A stretch of DNA of 24,163 bases from positions 1 to 24,163 of the forward strand of contig CABSAN010000033.1 of assembly GCA_902475785.1 (NCBI GenBank). Direction: 5' to 3'. The notes under the pieces are model-generated. The model worked only from the letters and a program-made list of their open reading frames with translations, made no database searches and had not been told where the DNA came from. Shown here piece by piece: positions 20,715 through 24,163 of the stretch. Origin of the DNA: an uncultured Collinsella sp. (GTDB lineage Bacteria; Actinomycetota; Coriobacteriia; Coriobacteriales; Coriobacteriaceae). Within the stretch, counting starts at the first letter, position 1. The number at the start of each line of letters is the position of its first letter. Made by a program: the position numbers and the translations under genes.

Positions 20715-21734
20715 ATGGATATCAAAGCACGCAACATAGCAACGCCCGCCGCGGACGCGCCAACGACGCCGCCCGCCTCTGCCCCCGCGCCCGTTGTGGG
20801 CCGCTTTGCCCCGTCGCCCTCGGGCCGCATGCACTTGGGCAACGTGTTCAGCTGCATGTGTGCGTGGCTTTCGGCCCGCAGCCAGGGCGGCAGCATTGTG
20901 TTGCGCATCGAAGACCTGGACGATCGCTGCAAGCGTCCGGAACTTGCCGCTCAACTGATTGACGACCTGGCCTGGCTGGGGCTTGAGTGGGACGAAGGCC
21001 CCTACTACCAGCACGATCGCCTGGACTTGTACGAGGACGCCCTGCACCAGCTGCAAGACGCTGGCCTCACCTACCCCTGCTTTTGCACGCGCGCCGAGCT
21101 CCACGCCGCGAGCGCACCGCACGCCAGCGACGGCACGCCCATCTATCGCGGTGCCTGCCGAGGCCTTTCGGCCGAAGAGGTTGCCCGCCGCAGCATCCTG
21201 CGCGCTCCGGCCACGCGCCTGCGCGTGCCCGCCGTCGACGACCTCGCAGACGATGTGGTCGAATTTGTGGACCGCACGTATGGTGCCCAATGCGAGGCGC
21301 TCGCCACCGAATGCGGCGACTTTTTGGTGCGCCGCAGCGATGGCGTGTTTGCCTACCAGCTAGCCGTGGTGGTCGACGACGCCGCCATGGGTGTTACCGA
21401 GGTCGTACGCGGATGCGACCTGCTGGGCTCCACGCCGCGCCAAATCTACCTGCAGCATCTGCTGGGACTTCCCACGCCGCGCTACGCGCACATTCCGCTG
21501 CTCATCTCGCCGGACGGCCGCCGCCTTTCCAAGCGCGACCGCGATCTGGACCTGGGCGAACTCCGCACCCGCTTTGGCACACCCGAGGCACTGCTGGGCT
21601 GGCTCGCCGGGCAAACAGGCATCGCGCCGGATGCCACGCCCCGCTCTGCCGAGCAACTGGTCGAGCACTTTAGCTGGGACGTCATCCGCGCGCACAGGGA
21701 GAACATCGTTATGAATGGAGACCTTTCGCTGTAA
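20715..21734 (+). CDS. gluQ: glutamyl-Q tRNA(Asp) synthetase
   Basis: A GluRS paralogue lacking the anticodon-binding domain; it attaches glutamate to queuosine at position 34 of tRNA-Asp. The 339 residues contain the HIGH-type motif in FAPSPSGRMHLGN (31-43), IEDLDD (65-70), the GluQRS zinc site C122, C124, Y144 and C148, and the KMSKS-type loop RRLSKRDRD (269-277). Nothing follows the catalytic domain but a short tail, as expected for this enzyme. A 28-residue Ala/Pro-rich extension precedes the fold. The ATG at 20715 has no ribosome site but a -10 hexamer 7 nt upstream, which suggests leaderless translation. An alternative is a GTG near residue 28, which also lacks a ribosome site. Confidence 0.92.
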   Translation: MDIKARNIATPAADAPTTPPASAPAPVVGRFAPSPSGRMHLGNVFSCMCAWLSARSQGGSIVLRIEDLDDRCKRPELAAQLIDDLAWLGLEWDEGPYYQHDRLDLYEDALHQLQDAGLTYPCFCTRAELHAASAPHASDGTPIYRGACRGLSAEEVARRSILRAPATRLRVPAVDDLADDVVEFVDRTYGAQCEALATECGDFLVRRSDGVFAYQLAVVVDDAAMGVTEVVRGCDLLGSTPRQIYLQHLLGLPTPRYAHIPLLISPDGRRLSKRDRDLDLGELRTRFGTPEALLGWLAGQTGIAPDATPRSAEQLVEHFSWDVIRAHRENIVMNGDLSL

Positions 21735-21800
21735 AGAGCTCGTCAACTAATGGCATCTCCCGTCTCCGGCCTTTTTTCGACGAGCGTCTTATTCTGCGTC

Positions 21801-21829
21801 TTGTTATGTACGGAATAATTCCGTACAAT
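21801..21829 (+). promoter_or_regulatory. promoter of the toxin-antitoxin operon
   Basis: TTGTTA (21801-21806) and TACAAT (21824-21829) are separated by exactly 17 bp, the best sigma-70-type match in the window. The palindromic operator fills the whole spacer and covers most of the -10, so bound antitoxin or complex would block RNA polymerase. Confidence 0.8.
21807..21827. promoter_or_regulatory. palindromic operator of the toxin-antitoxin operon
   Basis: A perfect 21-bp palindrome: half-site TGTACGGAAT, a central A, and the complementary half-site. It sits between the -35 and -10 of the promoter. Ribbon-helix-helix antitoxins of this class bind such sites as dimers, so autorepression is the natural reading. 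Confidence 0.75.
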
Positions 21830-21849
21830 AATGCCGAGGAGGTTTTGTT

Positions 21850-22116
21850 ATGCCAACTATTGAGAAACAACGCCGCATGGATCTAAGGCTAACCGAACGT
21901 CAACGCCTCACTTACGAGCGCGCCGCCGCCTTGCGCGGGCAGACCCTCACCCAATGGGCCACGGCGCACCTTGACGAGAGCTCCGCACGCGACATCGCCG
22001 AGGCGTCAACAACTTATCTTTCTCCCGATGGGTTCGATGCATTTTGTGAAATGCTCGACTCCCCCATGCCTGAAGCCGCAAAAGCGCTGCTTGACCGTAA
22101 AGCGGTTTGGGAATGA
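21850..22116 (+). CDS. DUF1778 (TacA-like) antitoxin
   Basis: Antitoxin of 88 residues. The N-terminal part (MPTIEKQRRMDLRLTERQRLTYERAAALRGQTLTQWATAHLDESS) has the DUF1778 ribbon-helix-helix pattern for DNA binding. The C-terminal part (about 50-88, LSPDGFDAFCEMLDSPMPEAAKALLDRKAVWE) matches the usual toxin-neutralising tail. The ATG follows GAGGAGG with a 7-nt spacer. Its stop overlaps the toxin start in ATGA, indicating translational coupling. It probably represses its own operon through the palindrome at 21807-21827. Confidence 0.88.
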   Translation: MPTIEKQRRMDLRLTERQRLTYERAAALRGQTLTQWATAHLDESSARDIAEASTTYLSPDGFDAFCEMLDSPMPEAAKALLDRKAVWE

Positions 22117-22586
22117 GCGCGTTTACCAAGCCTGTTCAACTCCCTGTTGGTCAAGGCATCGAGGCATTCCACTGTGGAAACACTCTCGTCGATGGATGGG
22201 CCAAAAACAGATCAGCCTCAGCGCGAAGAAGAGGGTCCGCGGTTATATACGCGTCATATTGTGATGGCGCTGTCGCTGGGTTTTATACGCTGTGCACGCA
22301 CTCCGTAGCTCGTGAAAATGTTGACGGGGGATGGTTCGTGCGTAATTCACCCTCCCAAGTTCCCGCAGTCCTGCTTGGGATGATGGGAGTCGATGAGAAA
22401 TTCAAGGGACTTGGTCTGGGAGCATCGCTGCTCAAAGATGCCATTGAAAATGCTTTGAAAATATCTGCCTTGGCAGGCGCACGAGCTTTGATTGTCGACC
22501 CAGTAGATGACGAGGCGGCAGCATTCTATGCGCATTTTGGCTTCACCACCCTACCTGGCACCAACCGAATGGCGTTGAAACTCTAG
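22113..22586 (+). CDS. GNAT-type toxin (TacT-like), aminoacyl-tRNA acetyltransferase
   Basis: Toxin of 157 residues. In the family, these enzymes acetylate the amino group of charged tRNAs and stop translation until the antitoxin neutralises them. The acetyl-CoA motif is VLLGMMGVDEKFKGLGLGASLL (86-107). The conserved C-terminal block is ALIVDPVDDEAAAFYAHFGF, with the candidate catalytic Tyr at Y139. F3 and the PVQLPVGQGIEAFHCGN region match the usual N-terminus. The ATG at 22113 overlaps the antitoxin TGA by the ATGA arrangement, which decides the start over the in-frame TTG at 22107. Base composition is less GC-rich than flanking genes, consistent with horizontal transfer. The exact tRNA target cannot be read. 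Confidence 0.9.
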   Translation: MSAFTKPVQLPVGQGIEAFHCGNTLVDGWAKNRSASARRRGSAVIYASYCDGAVAGFYTLCTHSVARENVDGGWFVRNSPSQVPAVLLGMMGVDEKFKGLGLGASLLKDAIENALKISALAGARALIVDPVDDEAAAFYAHFGFTTLPGTNRMALKL

Positions 22587-22626
22587 ACTGACAGGCATCA
22601 TCTCTTCCAGCCGCTAGCATGACTCA

Positions 22627-22670
22627 AGTTACCCTACAGATAATGGCTATTGTTGAAATGTAGGGTAACT
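22627..22670. other. 12-bp perfect inverted repeat after the toxin gene
   Basis: AGTTACCCTACA (22627-22638) and its exact complement (22659-22670) flank a 20-nt AT-rich loop, in the convergent gap between the toxin gene and the metallophosphoesterase genes. There is no T tract in either direction. It may be a weak bidirectional terminator or a boundary repeat of the transferred toxin-antitoxin unit. Confidence 0.5.
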
Positions 22671-22708
22671 GCCCAAGGCATCGTATGAAGATCTCTCTAT
22701 GCCCGTCC

Positions 22709-23434
22709 CTACGCAACGTCCCAGGGCTGGAGTTCGTCGCCTAGACGAACGATGCAGTCGTAGAGCACGGTGTGGCGCTCGGCTGGGTTGACGTCGCGAT
22801 GGAAATGCCCGTAGTACCAGCGTTTGTAGTCCAGGCGCTCCTCCAGCTCATCAAAAAACGCGGTGAGTCGATCGACACTGGGATAGTTCCAGCCGGGCGC
22901 CGGGTAGAGCGTCGGCGAGAGCATGCGCGTGGAGCAGGTATGGGTGACCACGTAGTCGACCTTCCAACCCACGCTGTCGAGCTTTGCCCGCGCCTCCTCA
23001 AAGTTGCGCTCGTCCGGTAGCTCCTGCGGCCACCAGCTCGAATACGGTATGCGGTATTCCTTGTCCACGCTCGTGGCGCCACCCATGGTAAAGATCGTTG
23101 AGCCGTCGAGCTCAAAGACCTCGCCGCGCGTCAGGCGCCGAATGGACGAGGTGTCCGATAGGCGCTGTGTGAACCCGCCGCGCCACATCTCCATGGGGCG
23201 CTCCGCCCAGTGATCGAAGCGCTCGTGGTTGCCGTCGACGAACAACGCGGTGTAGGGGCGCGACTCCAGCCAGGCGATGTCAGCACACTCCTCGGCAGAG
23301 AAATCCCACGGAAAGCCAAAGTCCCCCGCGATGATGAGGCAGTCGTCGCTCGTCAGGCCATCCCCAAGCTCCCAGTCGCGGAGCTTTTGCATGTCAAGCC
23401 CACCGTGGATATCGCCTGTCACATAGACCGTCAT
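22709..23434 (-). CDS. metallophosphoesterase (calcineurin-like), 241 residues
   Basis: Predicted dinuclear-metal phosphoesterase. All five family motifs are present: TGDIHG (6-11), AGDFGF (36-41), DGNHERF (67-73), VTHTCS (about 163-168) and YYGHFHRD (about 207-214). Motif III is GNHE, as in phosphodiesterase-like members. WDFSAEE, FTQRLSD and VFELDGSTIFTMGGATSVDKEYR lie between the motifs. Its ATG at 23434 overlaps the TGA of the upstream phosphoesterase in ATGA, with AGAGGTGA as ribosome site inside the upstream gene, so the two are co-translated. The substrate is unknown; the family includes nucleotidases, phosphodiesterases and protein phosphatases. Confidence 0.87.
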   Translation of the reverse strand: MTVYVTGDIHGGLDMQKLRDWELGDGLTSDDCLIIAGDFGFPWDFSAEECADIAWLESRPYTALFVDGNHERFDHWAERPMEMWRGGFTQRLSDTSSIRRLTRGEVFELDGSTIFTMGGATSVDKEYRIPYSSWWPQELPDERNFEEARAKLDSVGWKVDYVVTHTCSTRMLSPTLYPAPGWNYPSVDRLTAFFDELEERLDYKRWYYGHFHRDVNPAERHTVLYDCIVRLGDELQPWDVA

Positions 23435-24069
23435 CGGATCACCTCTTTCCTCTTATAGGCCTCGAGATCGCGCTCGACCTGCTCGTCGCCCGTGGCGTTG
23501 ACCCACCACGGCCATTTAACGCGACGCGCCGGCTCGTCGACCTGCGCAAACCACGACTTGAGCTCCTCCAGGCTCACCGGGGCGTAGCCGTTGGCGTCCA
23601 CGCCCACGTCATAGCGCAAAAGCCCCTGCCTGAGGTTGAACCTGTTGTGCGCGCCGCCGCAGCTGTGGATATGCCCGTGAAGATGCCAGCTGCCGTGCGA
23701 CATACTCTGCCAGTCGGCCATGGGATAGTGGCTCAGCACGATTTTTTGGCGGTCGATCTTGAGCACGCAAATGGGTGGCTCGACGATAAAGGCATCCGCT
23801 ACCGCAGGCTGCGTCCAGTCTTTGTCGTGGTTGCCGGGCAGCAGATGGACGCGCTTGCATGCAATGCTTTTGCGCAGCTCGTAGGCATCTTGGGCAGTCA
23901 TCTTAAAGCTAAAGTCGCCCAAGATGTAGAGCTCATCATCCGCAGCGACCTTGCTGTTAATGTTAGCGACCATGACGTCGTTCATCTGCGCAACAGTCGA
24001 CCAAGGCCTATCGCTAAGCCGCAGCATGTTCTCGTGTCCAAAGTGAGTATCGCTGGTAAACCAGATCAC
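23431..24069 (-). CDS. metallophosphoesterase, 212 residues
   Basis: A second calcineurin-like phosphoesterase, only distantly similar to its downstream partner. Motifs: TSDTHFGHENM (6-15), ILGDFSF (49-55), LLPGNHDKDW (77-86), LSHYPM and LHGHIHS. The DTHFGH start and GNHD triad fit the small cytosolic phosphoesterases often encoded next to phage-like or nucleotide-metabolism genes, but the substrate is unknown. GTG at 24069 is preferred because AGGAGG (24075-24080) stands 5 nt before it; the ATG at 24099 has only AAGGA directly touching it. The fold begins at residue 2 of the GTG form. The 3' end overlaps the next gene by 4 nt. Confidence 0.85.
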   Translation of the reverse strand: MIWFTSDTHFGHENMLRLSDRPWSTVAQMNDVMVANINSKVAADDELYILGDFSFKMTAQDAYELRKSIACKRVHLLPGNHDKDWTQPAVADAFIVEPPICVLKIDRQKIVLSHYPMADWQSMSHGSWHLHGHIHSCGGAHNRFNLRQGLLRYDVGVDANGYAPVSLEELKSWFAQVDEPARRVKWPWWVNATGDEQVERDLEAYKRKEVIR

Positions 24070-24163
24070 GGGGACCTCCTGTTGCTGCGGGGTATCCATT
24101 CCTTAGGACTTACCCTTCGTTCTTCCATCCAAACGGATCGAGCACCCAAAAAACCAGATCGAG

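Noticed and set aside
20348..20932. minus-strand frame through the repeat locus B and the start of gluQRS
   Set aside because: Its end lies inside the dispersed CTAGTC repeat and it overlaps gluQRS antisense; no ribosome site or recognisable domain.
21735..21790. possible terminator after gluQRS (GCTCGTC / GACGAGC with T6 nearby)
   Set aside because: The 7-bp arms are 34 nt apart and the T run lies inside the loop, so it does not fit an intrinsic terminator.

Overview
The window is about 24 kb of high-GC bacterial chromosome carrying mostly housekeeping genes. Gene content and style point to an anaerobic actinobacterium of the class Coriobacteriia, most likely Collinsella or a close relative. 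The clues are a Mn-dependent family II pyrophosphatase, a ROK glucokinase with a Cys-to-His change in its zinc motif, a stand-alone GluQ-type synthetase, a Gly-tailed DUF2207 membrane protein, and many short palindromic intergenic repeats. The genus is inferred from gene content only; no rRNA gene is present.

Layout. 291-1649 (-) is the Na+/H+ antiporter NhaA. 1919-2842 (-) is pyrophosphatase PpaC. 3009-3962 (-) is a ROK sugar kinase. Divergent from the kinase, 4300-6025 (+) holds a GntR/UTRA regulator followed by mannose-6-phosphate isomerase, so hexose phosphorylation and isomerisation sit side by side with a candidate regulator. 6304-9198 (-) is a long PcrA/UvrD helicase. 9473-10471 (+) is a D-2-hydroxyacid dehydrogenase-like protein with a degenerate Rossmann glycine motif. 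10667-11647 (-) is undecaprenyl-diphosphatase UppP. 11896-12333 (+) is a universal stress protein. 12554-14278 (-) is a two-component pair with a short membrane-sensing kinase. 14453-15160 (-) is an unrecognised protein, and 15266-16873 (-) is PurH. 17150-17791 (+) is a GNAT acetyltransferase. 18256-20199 (-) is a secreted/membrane DUF2207 protein. 20715-21734 (+) is GluQRS, possibly leaderless. 21850-22586 (+) is a DUF1778/GNAT toxin-antitoxin operon with a palindromic operator inside its promoter. 23431-24069 and 22709-23434 (-) are two overlapping metallophosphoesterases.

The least ordinary content lies between genes. I see several families of palindromic or dispersed repeats. A 35-nt inverted-repeat pair bounds a 230-bp element around 18 kb that contains a near-perfect 61-nt hairpin; part of its terminal sequence recurs at 162-206. 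Two long hairpins starting AGTTGCGGTGAAATAG flank the dehydrogenase gene. A 27-bp-period repeat occurs on both sides of the DUF2207 gene. TTGGTGCA...TGCACCA elements occur at 2976 and 10506. Large composite hairpins lie at 6167-6296 and 12347-12437. I found no rRNA, tRNA, CRISPR array, insertion sequence or prophage.

Several conserved enzymes (PcrA, UppP, NhaA) carry extra low-complexity or charged segments compared with typical family members. The toxin-antitoxin pair is visibly less GC-rich than its neighbours and is the best candidate for recent horizontal arrival.
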